In this document: piece by piece, positions 1-7,978 of the stretch
How positions within the stretch are numbered: the stretch's first letter is position 1
Layout: every line of letters begins with the position of its first letter
Assembly: GCA_021789595.1 (NCBI GenBank)
Contig: JAJYJJ010000005.1
Coordinates: forward strand, 1 to 64,000
DNA: 64,000 nucleotides
Source of the DNA: Nitrospirota bacterium
GTDB taxonomy: Bacteria; Nitrospirota; Thermodesulfovibrionia; UBA6902; JAJYJJ01
Direction: 5' to 3'
The notes under the pieces: generated by a model
What the model saw: the letters and a program-made list of their open reading frames with translations, nothing else
Told to the model about the DNA's origin: nothing
Database searches by the model: none
Translations under genes and position numbers: made by a program

Positions 1-125
1 TCTGGTTCCAATTTCTCATCCATGATAAACACATTCACCTCATCATCCGCAAGCGTGAGCCCAACAGCCATCCTCAATGCCTCCTGTTGTCTATCCCTGA
101 CGAGCACTGCAATCTTCTTTGCCAT
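1..125 (-). CDS. DsrE-like small protein, N-terminal part (runs off window)
   Basis: Only the first 41 codons are inside the window. The start is the ATG at 125-123, preceded by a good GGAGG ribosome site. The protein begins MAKKIAVLVRDRQQEALRMA and continues with an LADDEVNVFIMDEKLE stretch. A beta strand, a helix with an RxxEALRMA pattern, then a second strand ending in a short acidic turn is the layout of DsrE/DsrF-type sulfur-relay proteins, and it resembles the complete DsrE-family gene at 10687-10989. The family call rests on this short N-terminus, so it could be another small Rossmann-like fold. Confidence 0.55.
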   Translation of the reverse strand, partial: MAKKIAVLVRDRQQEALRMAVGLTLADDEVNVFIMDEKLEP

Positions 126-278
126 TTTCCCCTCCGATTTTACTGCGTTTATTTTTAAAAAGCCTACCGCTAAATTTCTGTTTAGACAATGCATATTTTT
201 ATCACAAAAATGGTTTTTAGTCAAGAAATAAAAGAACCATTATGGAATATAAGCCCCCTTTTATTTCATAATAATAAT

Positions 279-1268
279 ATGGATAAGTGCATTTCAGTTA
301 TTATTCCAAACTACAATGGAGGCTCAACCATAGGGAAATGCCTCGAGGCTGTATTTTCCTCGAGGTATGGAAATTTTGAGGTTGTAGTTGTTGATGATTG
401 TTCATCGGATAACTCTATAGAGGTTATAAAGAGATTCCCCTGCAAGCTCATTCAACTCAAAACACATAGCGGGGCTTCTAAGGCACGGAATATAGGCGCC
501 AAGAACAGCAGGGGAGATGTGTTTTTCTTCACCGATGCCGATTGTCTTGTTAAAGAAGATACCCTTGCTTTGGTTAATAACGCCTTGGGGGGGATTATCA
601 TTGGAGGGACATATACAAGGATGCCTTACGATGGAGATTTTTTCGGCACATTCCAATCCATATTTGTGAACTACTCTGAGACAAAAAAACAAGAGCCTGA
701 TTATATAGCAACCCATGCCATGGCCATTGACTCCAGGCTTTTCAATAAAAGCTGTGGGTTTTCTGAGGACTTTCTGCCAATCCTTGAGGATGTTGAATTC
801 AGCCACAGACTTCGCAGGTCTGGCTGCAAACTCGTTATGAATCCTGAGATGCTTATTCAGCACATATTCAACTTTTCCTTGATAAAATCCCTCCGAAATG
901 CATTTAAAAAGTCGATGTACTGGACTATCTATTCCTTAAAAAACAGGGACTTATTAGCTGACTCCGGCACGGCCTCAATAGAACTTAAGAGCAATGTTGT
1001 TTCTTTTTTCTTAAATATACTCTTAATAATGCTTTTCTTTTATTATAAAAACACAGCTTTTTTGGCACTTATTCCATTAATATTTTCTATTAATTTACTC
1101 TTAAATAAAGGGTTGCTCAAGGCATTTTATGATTCAAAGGGGTTTCCCTTCGCTTTCTTTTCAATAATTTATTACACATTGCTCTATCCCACTGCAGTAG
1201 GCGCAGGAGCCTTTTCAGGAGTTCTGAAATATATCTGGAGTTATAAGATTAAAAAGGGGCGCACATAA
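279..1268 (+). CDS. Family 2 glycosyltransferase with C-terminal membrane segments
   Basis: A GT-A fold transferase of about 329 residues. The start is taken at the ATG at 279 because the family begins immediately with ISVIIPNYNGG; the longer frame from 189 adds 30 unlike residues. Nucleotide-sugar binding motifs are present: VVVDDCSSDNS (first acidic motif) and FFTDADCLV (DxD-like metal site). The C-terminal third has two or three hydrophobic segments (around SFFLNILLIMLFFYY and FAFFSIIYYTLLYP), so it probably acts on a lipid-linked acceptor at the cytoplasmic membrane. Its stop abuts the next start (TAAATG), so it is translationally coupled to the radical SAM gene at 1269. Donor and acceptor cannot be told from sequence. 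Confidence 0.87.
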   Translation: MDKCISVIIPNYNGGSTIGKCLEAVFSSRYGNFEVVVVDDCSSDNSIEVIKRFPCKLIQLKTHSGASKARNIGAKNSRGDVFFFTDADCLVKEDTLALVNNALGGIIIGGTYTRMPYDGDFFGTFQSIFVNYSETKKQEPDYIATHAMAIDSRLFNKSCGFSEDFLPILEDVEFSHRLRRSGCKLVMNPEMLIQHIFNFSLIKSLRNAFKKSMYWTIYSLKNRDLLADSGTASIELKSNVVSFFLNILLIMLFFYYKNTAFLALIPLIFSINLLLNKGLLKAFYDSKGFPFAFFSIIYYTLLYPTAVGAGAFSGVLKYIWSYKIKKGRT

Positions 1269-2348
1269 ATGTATTCCCCATTACGCCATACCAGTTCTAT
1301 TTTCTGGAAAAGAAAGCCTATACAGCTTACATTTTTTGTAACCAGAAAGTGCAACTCAAGATGCCCATTCTGCTTCTATTTAAAAAGCAATGACAATGCA
1401 GCCGATAAATCAGAAGAATTATCCCTCGATGAAATCCATAAAATCTCTCTCTCTATGGGCAATCTCCTCTGGCTTGCCTTTTCAGGAGGCGAGATCTATC
1501 TTAGAGATGACCTTGTTGAAATAAGCAAGGTTTTCTACAAAAACAATAAGCCAGCTATAATGCTTTATCCCACTAACGGCCTTCTTCCTGAATTGATTAA
1601 AGACAGGACAGAGCAGATACTTAAGCACTGCAGAAAAAGCGTGATAACTGTAAAACTTTCTGTTGATGGATTGAATGGGGCCCATGATAAAATTCGCAAT
1701 ACACCTGGCAGTTTTGATCAGACCATGCAGACCTACCATATACTCGGAGAGTTCCTGAATAAATATCCGAATTTCGAACTCGGAATCAATACGGTTTTCT
1801 GTTCTGAAAACCAGGATGATATGGATGAAATAATCGACTTTGTCAGCGCCTTGAAGAATATAAAGACGCACACAATCTCTATGATACGTGGAAACCTCGC
1901 ATATGAGAGTTATAAGAAAGTGGATTATAAAAAATATTATCATGCGATAGACAGGCTTGAGAAGAATCTAAAGAATAAAATTTCAAATATCTATCGGTTC
2001 AAAGGCGCACGCATTAAGGCTGCACAGGATATTTTACAGCGCCGTCTAATCTACCAAACCATGATCGAGCAAAAAAGGCTCATCCCCTGTTATGCAGGCA
2101 GATTGAATCTGGTCCTAACAGAAAATGGTGATGTCTATCCATGCGAGATTCTTACAGAAGCCTTCGGTAATGTGAGAAATTTTGGTTATGACATGAGGAA
2201 AATCACCCAGTCAGAAAAGGCGAAAAAAATTACCAAAGCTATATCAAATTACAACTGTTACTGCACGCATGAATGTTATTCCATGACGAATATCTTATTC
2301 AATCCACAGGTGTATTCACGACTGTTCAGAGAGTATCTGCAGTTGTGA
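1269..2348 (+). CDS. Radical SAM protein with SPASM-like C-terminus
   Basis: A 359-aa radical SAM enzyme. The 4Fe-4S/SAM motif CNSRCPFC (CxxxCxxC) lies near residue 28-35 and is followed by the SAM-binding FSGGEIYLRDD motif. The C-terminal part has the Cys pattern of a SPASM/twitch auxiliary cluster (CYAGRLNLVLTENGDVYPCE, then CYCTHEC). SPASM proteins modify peptides, proteins or small molecules such as sugars and lipids by radical chemistry. It sits directly behind the GT2 gene with no gap, so the pair probably acts on the same glycoconjugate. The substrate is unknown. Confidence 0.88.
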   Translation: MYSPLRHTSSIFWKRKPIQLTFFVTRKCNSRCPFCFYLKSNDNAADKSEELSLDEIHKISLSMGNLLWLAFSGGEIYLRDDLVEISKVFYKNNKPAIMLYPTNGLLPELIKDRTEQILKHCRKSVITVKLSVDGLNGAHDKIRNTPGSFDQTMQTYHILGEFLNKYPNFELGINTVFCSENQDDMDEIIDFVSALKNIKTHTISMIRGNLAYESYKKVDYKKYYHAIDRLEKNLKNKISNIYRFKGARIKAAQDILQRRLIYQTMIEQKRLIPCYAGRLNLVLTENGDVYPCEILTEAFGNVRNFGYDMRKITQSEKAKKITKAISNYNCYCTHECYSMTNILFNPQVYSRLFREYLQL

Positions 2349-2362
2349 TTTGGAACCAGCAG

Positions 2363-2382
2363 GGGCAGGGTTTGCTCTGCCC
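2363..2382. terminator. Hairpin between convergent genes
   Basis: GGGCAG and CTGCCC form a 6-bp GC-rich stem with an 8-nt loop in the 69-bp gap between two converging genes. No clear T-run follows on either strand, so the terminator role is inferred from position only. Confidence 0.3.
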
Positions 2383-2417
2383 AATAATAAACCCCGCCGC
2401 AGCAAGCAGTATGAAAT

Positions 2418-3872
2418 TCAATTAACAGAACCCTTTTTTCTGCTTTTGAATAAATCGCCTTTTGTCCATAGCCAGAACAGGCTCCTTACGCTTTTGGCGG
2501 CAACCATGAAATCATTTGGATTCCTCAGTTCAAGAAGCTTTCTCAATATGAATGAGGGTCTTGAATAAAACCTTCTGAATGCCATCTGCCTGAGTTTCAA
2601 AATCTCCTCCCTTGTCATGGTGTATGGAATAAATGCTGCGCCCTGATATGTAAAGTCAGTGAGTTCTTCAGACATTGTTCCATATTTATCTAAATTATCG
2701 TAAAGTTCTGTTCCCGGAAATGGTGTTATAGCATGGAAGTTTGCTATATCAGGGTTAAGCTCTATAGCAAATTCTATGGTCTGCAAGCCCTCTTCGAATG
2801 TCTCACCGGGAATACCGAACATAAAGGGAGTGCTGACCCTAATGCCGACATCCTTTGCAGCCTTTACAGCCGTCCGTATCTGTTCAAGAGTTATCCCTTT
2901 TCTTATGGTATTGAGGTTTTTCTGGACGCCACTTTCAGCCCCAAAGAGTATTGCCCAGCAGCCTGCTTCCCTGAATGCCCTCAGCAGAGGTTTGTCCACC
3001 TGATTCACACACGCAGATGCAAACCATGTGAAATCAAGATGCCTTGCCTTTATCTCCTGCGCTATATTCATAGCCCTATCATAATCAGCGGCAAGGGTAT
3101 CGTCTATGAATTTTATTTCCCTGTATCCCTGCTTGGTGCAGTGCTCTATCTCTTTCAATACATTCTCGACACTGCGATAGCGGACCCCGCTGTTTCTCTC
3201 TTTGTCTATCTGAAAACAATAGATACATCTCCTGTTACAACCCCTTGAGGTCATCAGAACAGCTACAGGCTTTCTTCTGTATGTTGCTGGTGGAGGGATG
3301 TATAGATTTGCATCGCCTAAAAGCTCTCTATCAGGGAAGGCAATAGAATCGAGGTCTTTGATTAAGGGTCTTGGGGGATTCTTTACTATTCTCACACCTT
3401 CTCTGTAAGCAACGCCTTCCACACCTGCAAGACTCTTTCCTTTCTGAAGATTATCCAGGATCTCAGAAACTGTGATCTCGCCTTCCCCTGTGACTATAGC
3501 ATCAATGCTCTCGGCTCCATTATCAGAAAGGCATCGCTCCTGCATGGCAATAGGGTAAGGCCCTCCTGCACAGATAAATGTATGCCTGCAAAGCCTCCTT
3601 ATATCAGCCGCAGTCTTTTTGGCTTTCTGCCACCCAAAGGTGGTGGAATAGATTCCAACAAACTCAGGTTCATAGGTCTTTACCTCCTTCAGTATCTCCT
3701 CATGGGTCATAAAGGCACCATTGAAGAACTTGACCTCATGACCTGCCTGCTGAAGGCTTGAAGCAACATAGAGGGTTCCCAGAGGCTGCCAGTAATTTAT
3801 CTGTGAACTCGCAGTCTTAGAAGAGAAAATATCTTCTGGTACCCATGAAGGTATGATCAGAACGCATTTCAT
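2418..3872 (-). CDS. Cobalamin-binding radical SAM protein
   Basis: A 484-aa class B (B12-binding) radical SAM protein. Residues 1-150 form a B12-binding-like Rossmann domain (MKCVLIIPSWVPED, then LGTLYVASSLQQAGHEV). The radical SAM core follows with TSRGCNRRCIYCFQ (CxxxCxxC) near residue 210 and a TIM-barrel pattern to about residue 420 (EIKFIDDTLAADYDRA, GAESGVQKNLNTIRKGIT). Such enzymes methylate unactivated carbons or build rings (HpnP/HpnJ, BchE, sugar C-methylases). Placed between glycosyltransferase and FAD oxidoreductase genes, it most likely tailors a lipid or sugar. Exact chemistry is not deducible. Confidence 0.87.
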   Translation of the reverse strand: MKCVLIIPSWVPEDIFSSKTASSQINYWQPLGTLYVASSLQQAGHEVKFFNGAFMTHEEILKEVKTYEPEFVGIYSTTFGWQKAKKTAADIRRLCRHTFICAGGPYPIAMQERCLSDNGAESIDAIVTGEGEITVSEILDNLQKGKSLAGVEGVAYREGVRIVKNPPRPLIKDLDSIAFPDRELLGDANLYIPPPATYRRKPVAVLMTSRGCNRRCIYCFQIDKERNSGVRYRSVENVLKEIEHCTKQGYREIKFIDDTLAADYDRAMNIAQEIKARHLDFTWFASACVNQVDKPLLRAFREAGCWAILFGAESGVQKNLNTIRKGITLEQIRTAVKAAKDVGIRVSTPFMFGIPGETFEEGLQTIEFAIELNPDIANFHAITPFPGTELYDNLDKYGTMSEELTDFTYQGAAFIPYTMTREEILKLRQMAFRRFYSRPSFILRKLLELRNPNDFMVAAKSVRSLFWLWTKGDLFKSRKKGSVN

Positions 3873-3933
3873 GGCAAATGCAGGATTAAAAGGGAAAGAT
3901 TAAAAATTATTGGATTCCTTATCTTTGAATTTT

Positions 3934-5364
3934 TCATCCTGAATTTTTAATTATCTTTTCAGCAGTCTCTATGCCTGTCTCAATGGCATGATCCATATTA
4001 AGATACCTGAATATGCCTGCCCTGCCTACGATATGTAAATTCTTAAACCTGTTCAGATAATCCCATACTTTATTGTAATACTCCTTGTATCCGACTTCAA
4101 GTAAGGGATAGGCCTTTAGCGTTCTTATTACAACGCTGTCCAAGACCTCATCTCTCTTGATGAATCTTAATTTCTCAAGATAATGGATGGTCAGCTCTAT
4201 TAGTTGCCCATCGTCTGCCCTCCATGTCTCATCACCTTCAAAACAGAAGTACTCTGCTACAATGAGCGTCTTGTCTTCTGGCGCCATTTTCAGACTCCAG
4301 TTCTTGGGTTCATGGATCCTGCCAAAGGGTATTTTTCGCTCAGGGATGTATATCCATGTCAGGTCTGTGACCCTCTCACGACTCAACATGATTGCCACGA
4401 TTACAACATCTCTATATCTAAGCATGGAAGCTGCTGTAAGAACATCTTCAGGGGCCCTTGGATGGAGTATCGTGACCAATGTAGTTATAGGTATGCTCGA
4501 TATAAATTCACTGCCCTCTATTATACTCAAATCCCCCCTTCCCCTTTTTACTAAAGGGGGGATTATATTTCTGCTGCTATTTGAATCGTCTTGCCTGCAT
4601 AAATATTTCACTTCAATACTTTCTATCCTGAAGTCGGAGTGGTTTAGTTGCTCAATACGGGTGTTCGTCAGAACCTGGTTGTTTTTATCTATTGTTTCTT
4701 TGAGCTTATCAGAAATCCGTCCAATTCCTGATGACGGATAGAGAAAATTGTCTGCAAGTGTAGGCAGCCCCTTTCCACTGAATTTTAAAAATGCATTCTT
4801 AATTGCAATACCGAGAGAAAGACCTTTGATACGCTGCGCCACCCATTCTGAGCTTATCCTGCTGCATTCTATGCCCCATATCTTTTCGCTGTATTCTTTG
4901 AAGTAGATATTGAACATTGTGCGACCGAAATTGCTCACTACCCAGTCCTCAAGGGAGATGTTATCAGGTTCCCTTAAGAGGTTTTTGAGCCTTTCTATGC
5001 CGTAGTCTAAAATTATCTTTATAGTGGCGGGTATACCAAGACCGAAAATAGCATTCAATGGTTTTAGGGGGTAATCGAAATATTTGTTGTGGAGGTAGAT
5101 TTTGCTTTTCCTATGAACTGTCAGCAATTCTCCGCCCATCAGGTCTTTTACAAAATTTTCAATCCGTTTGCTTTTTGTTAAGAACCTGTGGCCTCCCAGA
5201 TCAAATCGAAATTCCCCTTTTACAATCGTCCTCGAGAGGCCACCCACTACGGAATTGCTTTCAAATACTAAAACTTTCCTATCAGCTTTTGATAAAACAT
5301 ATCCAGCAGAAAGTCCTGCAAGACCTCCCCCTAAAATGACAATCCCGTTTTTACTGTTATTCAA
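3934..5364 (-). CDS. FAD-dependent NAD(P)-binding amine-oxidase-like oxidoreductase
   Basis: A 476-aa flavoprotein. The N-terminal FAD dinucleotide motif GGGLAGLSAGYVLSKADRK is followed by an E-rich strand end and a GGLSRT / DLGGHRFL signature, typical of protoporphyrinogen-oxidase-like and UDP-galactopyranose-mutase-like proteins. The C-terminal VGRAGIFRYLNMDHAI is the second FAD contact. In many genomes such proteins lie in polysaccharide clusters, as here, but a carotenoid or porphyrin desaturase cannot be excluded. Around residues 267-280 there is an extra peptide NIIPPLVKRGRGDLS. It is encoded by a palindromic repeat inserted in frame (4527-4566) and is absent from the expected fold. Confidence 0.85.
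   Translation of the reverse strand: MNNSKNGIVILGGGLAGLSAGYVLSKADRKVLVFESNSVVGGLSRTIVKGEFRFDLGGHRFLTKSKRIENFVKDLMGGELLTVHRKSKIYLHNKYFDYPLKPLNAIFGLGIPATIKIILDYGIERLKNLLREPDNISLEDWVVSNFGRTMFNIYFKEYSEKIWGIECSRISSEWVAQRIKGLSLGIAIKNAFLKFSGKGLPTLADNFLYPSSGIGRISDKLKETIDKNNQVLTNTRIEQLNHSDFRIESIEVKYLCRQDDSNSSRNIIPPLVKRGRGDLSIIEGSEFISSIPITTLVTILHPRAPEDVLTAASMLRYRDVVIVAIMLSRERVTDLTWIYIPERKIPFGRIHEPKNWSLKMAPEDKTLIVAEYFCFEGDETWRADDGQLIELTIHYLEKLRFIKRDEVLDSVVIRTLKAYPLLEVGYKEYYNKVWDYLNRFKNLHIVGRAGIFRYLNMDHAIETGIETAEKIIKNSG
4527..4566. repeat. In-frame palindromic C/G-rich repeat, copy 1
   Basis: AATCCCCCCTT and AAGGGGGGATT arms surround a T-rich centre. The copy lies inside the FAD oxidoreductase and adds the peptide IIPPLVKRGRGDLS without breaking the frame. 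It has the same architecture as the copies at 8243, 8940, 19639 and 36588. Confidence 0.85.
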
Positions 5365-5386
5365 CTTCTATGAATCTTCTGGTATT

Positions 5387-5851
5387 CTACCTGATAACCA
5401 GAACAGGAACCTCGGCATTATTTGCCACCTCTCTGCTGACACTTCCCATAAAGAGATGGCTGACCCTTTTCCCCCTGGAGCCGATAATTATCATATCGGC
5501 TTTTTCCTCTTTTGCAGCCTTGAGGATCTCCTCAGCCGGATGACCTGTCTTAACAAGTGTCTTTATTGGAGGCACTGGGGTCGTCTCTTCTAAGGACTTC
5601 TTGTAGTGGTCTAAAATCACATCAGCCTTCCTGTCCAATGCCTCTTTAAATTCTGTCCCTTCCAGAACATCTTTTAAAGTAGATAGTTCTGCGTCCCCGA
5701 TCATCTCGTCCATTAAAGACCTGCCTTCAAACTTTTGCACATACAGCAGTATTATTACCTCAGGATTCATGCATTTACATACATGTATGCACTTCTCGAA
5801 TATCGCTTTAGAGCCTTTGGTATCGTCAACTGCAATTAAAATCTTTTTCAT
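5387..5851 (-). CDS. Universal stress protein (UspA family)
   Basis: A 154-aa single Usp domain. It opens with KKILIAVDDTKGSKA and ends with IIIGSRGKRVSHLFMGSVS and VPVLVIR, the ATP-binding glycine loop and final strand of the family (consensus GxxG-9x-G[S/T]; here the spacing is one shorter). A cytoplasmic nucleotide-binding stress protein. It lies 35 bp upstream of the FAD gene on the same strand and after the small exported protein at 5892; partners are unknown. Confidence 0.9.
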   Translation of the reverse strand: MKKILIAVDDTKGSKAIFEKCIHVCKCMNPEVIILLYVQKFEGRSLMDEMIGDAELSTLKDVLEGTEFKEALDRKADVILDHYKKSLEETTPVPPIKTLVKTGHPAEEILKAAKEEKADMIIIGSRGKRVSHLFMGSVSREVANNAEVPVLVIR

Positions 5852-5891
5852 ATTGCACCTTCCTGATTATCAGGTTGATTAACTATGTGTT

Positions 5892-6137
5892 TTATTTTCC
5901 ATACCCTGGCGCTGCAGGTGCGCCATAGCCGCCTGTCGCAGGTGCTCCATAACCAGGTGCTGCCTCTGGAGCCCCTCCTCCGTAACCAGGGGCTGCGGCA
6001 CCTCCGTAACCAGGAGCACCCTCGGTGGGTGCTACAGCTTGTTCACCAGGGATTCCAGCAGGTGCTACACTATAACCTACTAAGAAACACAAGATGCCCA
6101 CAACAATCATAAACAGAACCGCGGTTGCCGTTTTCAT
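5892..6137 (-). CDS. Small membrane-anchored or exported Gly/Ala/Pro/Tyr-rich repeat protein
   Basis: 81 aa. Residues 1-28 form one hydrophobic segment (TATAVLFMIVVGILCFLVG), either a signal peptide or a single anchor. The rest is a low-complexity tail built of APGYG / GGYGAP units, with about six PGYG-type repeats up to the stop. An AGG-rich ribosome site (AAGGAGAATGTAATT) precedes the ATG. No known domain. It sits between the Usp and TusA/YeeE genes. Low-complexity composition makes function guesses unsafe. Confidence 0.7.
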   Translation of the reverse strand: MKTATAVLFMIVVGILCFLVGYSVAPAGIPGEQAVAPTEGAPGYGGAAAPGYGGGAPEAAPGYGAPATGGYGAPAAPGYGK

Positions 6138-6174
6138 AATTACATTCTCCTTATTGTCAAGGATTAGCGCTTTT

Positions 6175-6429
6175 TTACACCTTTTGAATTATCCAGATAA
6201 ATTTGCCACTTTCCTGCTTTTTTTCTAAGATTTCATCACCAGTTGAATCACACATGGAAGTTATAGATTCTCCCGAAGATGGGTTGTCAAACATCAATTC
6301 CAGCTTATCGCCCGGCTTCATCTTCGCAATCGCCTTCTTTGTGTAGATCTGGGGATGTGGGCAGACAAACCCACATACATCCAATAAAAAGTTTCCATTC
6401 CCTTTGTCTTCAAATTTCACCTGTGCCAC
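6175..6429 (-). CDS. TusA/SirA-like sulfur carrier protein
   Basis: 84 aa, full family length. It carries the signature CGFVCPHPQIYTKKAIAKMK: the catalytic Cys sits in a CPxP-type motif at the start of helix 1, followed by the KPGDKLELMFDNPSS strand typical of the TusA fold. TusA proteins carry persulfide sulfur in the cytoplasm. The gene lies 43 bp downstream of the YeeE/YedE transporter, a widespread pairing in which the carrier receives imported sulfur. A second Cys (CGFVC) is common in the anaerobe subfamily. Confidence 0.92.
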   Translation of the reverse strand: MAQVKFEDKGNGNFLLDVCGFVCPHPQIYTKKAIAKMKPGDKLELMFDNPSSGESITSMCDSTGDEILEKKQESGKFIWIIQKV

Positions 6430-6472
6430 AGCAAATCCCTCCTTTTCAATTAATCTTCTTCAAGGTTATAGA

Positions 6473-7828
6473 TCAAAAATCTTCTACGGCTTCAGCCATT
6501 TTCCTGGCAGTCCACCAGTTAAAGAATTTAACACCAATAAAGGCTCCGACTATCATTCCTGCACCGAATACCCATCCTCCAGGGTCGCCTCCTGCAATCC
6601 TAATGAAGAAGGCCCCGATATTGCATCCCAGGGCAAGCCTGGCGCCTATTCCCATCAATGTTCCACCCAGAAGGCCCCATACGATAAGCTCACCCTTTGG
6701 TATTTTAAATTTGAATTCTTTATTCAACAAGGCCATTGCCATAGCACCGAAGATAATACCTATAGACATCCAGAGTGCTGGATTACGCCAGGGCGCAGGA
6801 AGACCATTATTGACTCCAAAAAATATGTTCTTACGCATGTCTATGCCAAATTTCTCAAGCACCCACGCCCCCAACTGCGCTTCCTGACTGGTAATGTACC
6901 AGTATCCAGGATCAAAAACCGTCCCCCTGCTTGATACATCCGCCACATGTCCCATTCTTGTGAGAAGCTGTCCGAAATTATTGACATGAAACTTGAGCTG
7001 CATTCCCCGCATGGCAAGGATATGAATCCCTGCAGTAATGCCGATGATAATACCTGCAATAGATGTCCTCTTTGACTGCGTTATCATGGCCCAGATGCCA
7101 GCAATCTCATCTCCAAAACTCTTCTTGCCGCTTTTCTCTTTCATCCTTTTCTTCAGAAAGCCCTTTCTGGGCCAAAGGATATAGACTGCAATGAAAAGCA
7201 CTATTGAGGGGATTATAGTGTTTATTAAGGCATCTCCGACGAAAAACCTGGCGGCTCCTGAGAAATTCTCGGATATCATCTTTGTATTGGCTACTGTCAG
7301 CGTAGGTTGTTTCCAGACATAGCCTGTAAGAAACTTGTCAAACCATCCACCGACATTCACGAATATTGCCTGGGAAAAACAAATCGCAATAGCGGCAAGC
7401 ATCGAGGTTCCATTACCCTCACCGCATTTATACAGTGTGCCAGAGGCACAGCCGCCGGCAAGAACCATTCCGACCCCGAAAATAATGCCTCCGATCGTTT
7501 CATGAATACCTAACGGTCCAGGATGGAAAGTCTCCATTTTGGTTGCAGCGAGGAACACCGAAACGAGGCTGAAGGCTATCATGGCGATCATGATGCCCAC
7601 GAACATCCTCGGGACCCCGACAGCGAACAGGTCTCTGAAAGCCGAGGCAAAACAGAATCTCCCATATTGAAGCATAATCCCGTAAGCAAAACCAAACCAG
7701 ATATATACTATAAGATAAATGTAGTATACATTAACCTTATAGTACAAAATGCTGATAAGGATGAGGATACCCGTAATTAAAAAAGCCCAGATTTGATTCC
7801 TCTTTTCTGTCGTATCTACTGTTTCCAC
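6473..7828 (-). CDS. YeeE/YedE family sulfur (thiosulfate-type) membrane transporter
   Basis: 451 aa with about nine to ten hydrophobic segments. The two internally repeated YeeE/YedE signatures are present, each with the conserved Cys used to relay sulfur: GGCASGTLYKCGEGN in the first half and LGCNIGAFFIRIAGGDPGG in the second. The start is GTG at 7828 with an AGGAGG box upstream. The family (TsuA) imports thiosulfate or related sulfur compounds and hands sulfur to a TusA-like partner, here encoded immediately downstream. Confidence 0.92.
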   Translation of the reverse strand: METVDTTEKRNQIWAFLITGILILISILYYKVNVYYIYLIVYIWFGFAYGIMLQYGRFCFASAFRDLFAVGVPRMFVGIMIAMIAFSLVSVFLAATKMETFHPGPLGIHETIGGIIFGVGMVLAGGCASGTLYKCGEGNGTSMLAAIAICFSQAIFVNVGGWFDKFLTGYVWKQPTLTVANTKMISENFSGAARFFVGDALINTIIPSIVLFIAVYILWPRKGFLKKRMKEKSGKKSFGDEIAGIWAMITQSKRTSIAGIIIGITAGIHILAMRGMQLKFHVNNFGQLLTRMGHVADVSSRGTVFDPGYWYITSQEAQLGAWVLEKFGIDMRKNIFFGVNNGLPAPWRNPALWMSIGIIFGAMAMALLNKEFKFKIPKGELIVWGLLGGTLMGIGARLALGCNIGAFFIRIAGGDPGGWVFGAGMIVGAFIGVKFFNWWTARKMAEAVEDF

Positions 7829-7920
7829 AGCCTTTATACCCTCCTTTTATTAAATTTAACTGCTGCCTTATTCATAATTCTAAATATAACTTTATTTAAA
7901 GATATGGCTAAGACCATAAC

Positions 7921-7943
7921 AAAAAACTTGAGTAAAAGTCAAG
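7921..7943 (-). terminator. Rho-independent terminator candidate after the GT39-like gene
   Basis: Read on the minus strand: stem CTTGA / TCAAG with a 7-nt loop followed directly by six T residues, about 35 bp beyond the stop at 7979. The stem is short and AT-rich, so strength is uncertain. Confidence 0.4.
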
Positions 7944-7978
7944 ACCCTTATTGTCCCCTTATTGTCCTTTTGTCCTTC

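Noticed and set aside
2350-2568. Open frame on the plus strand after the SPASM gene
   Set aside because: It is the reverse shadow of the B12-radical SAM gene's 3' end, with no ribosome site or protein-like composition.
7945-7978. Short imperfect repeats of CTTATTGTCC after the GT39-like gene
   Set aside because: Only two to three imperfect units of about 10 bp; no function suggested.
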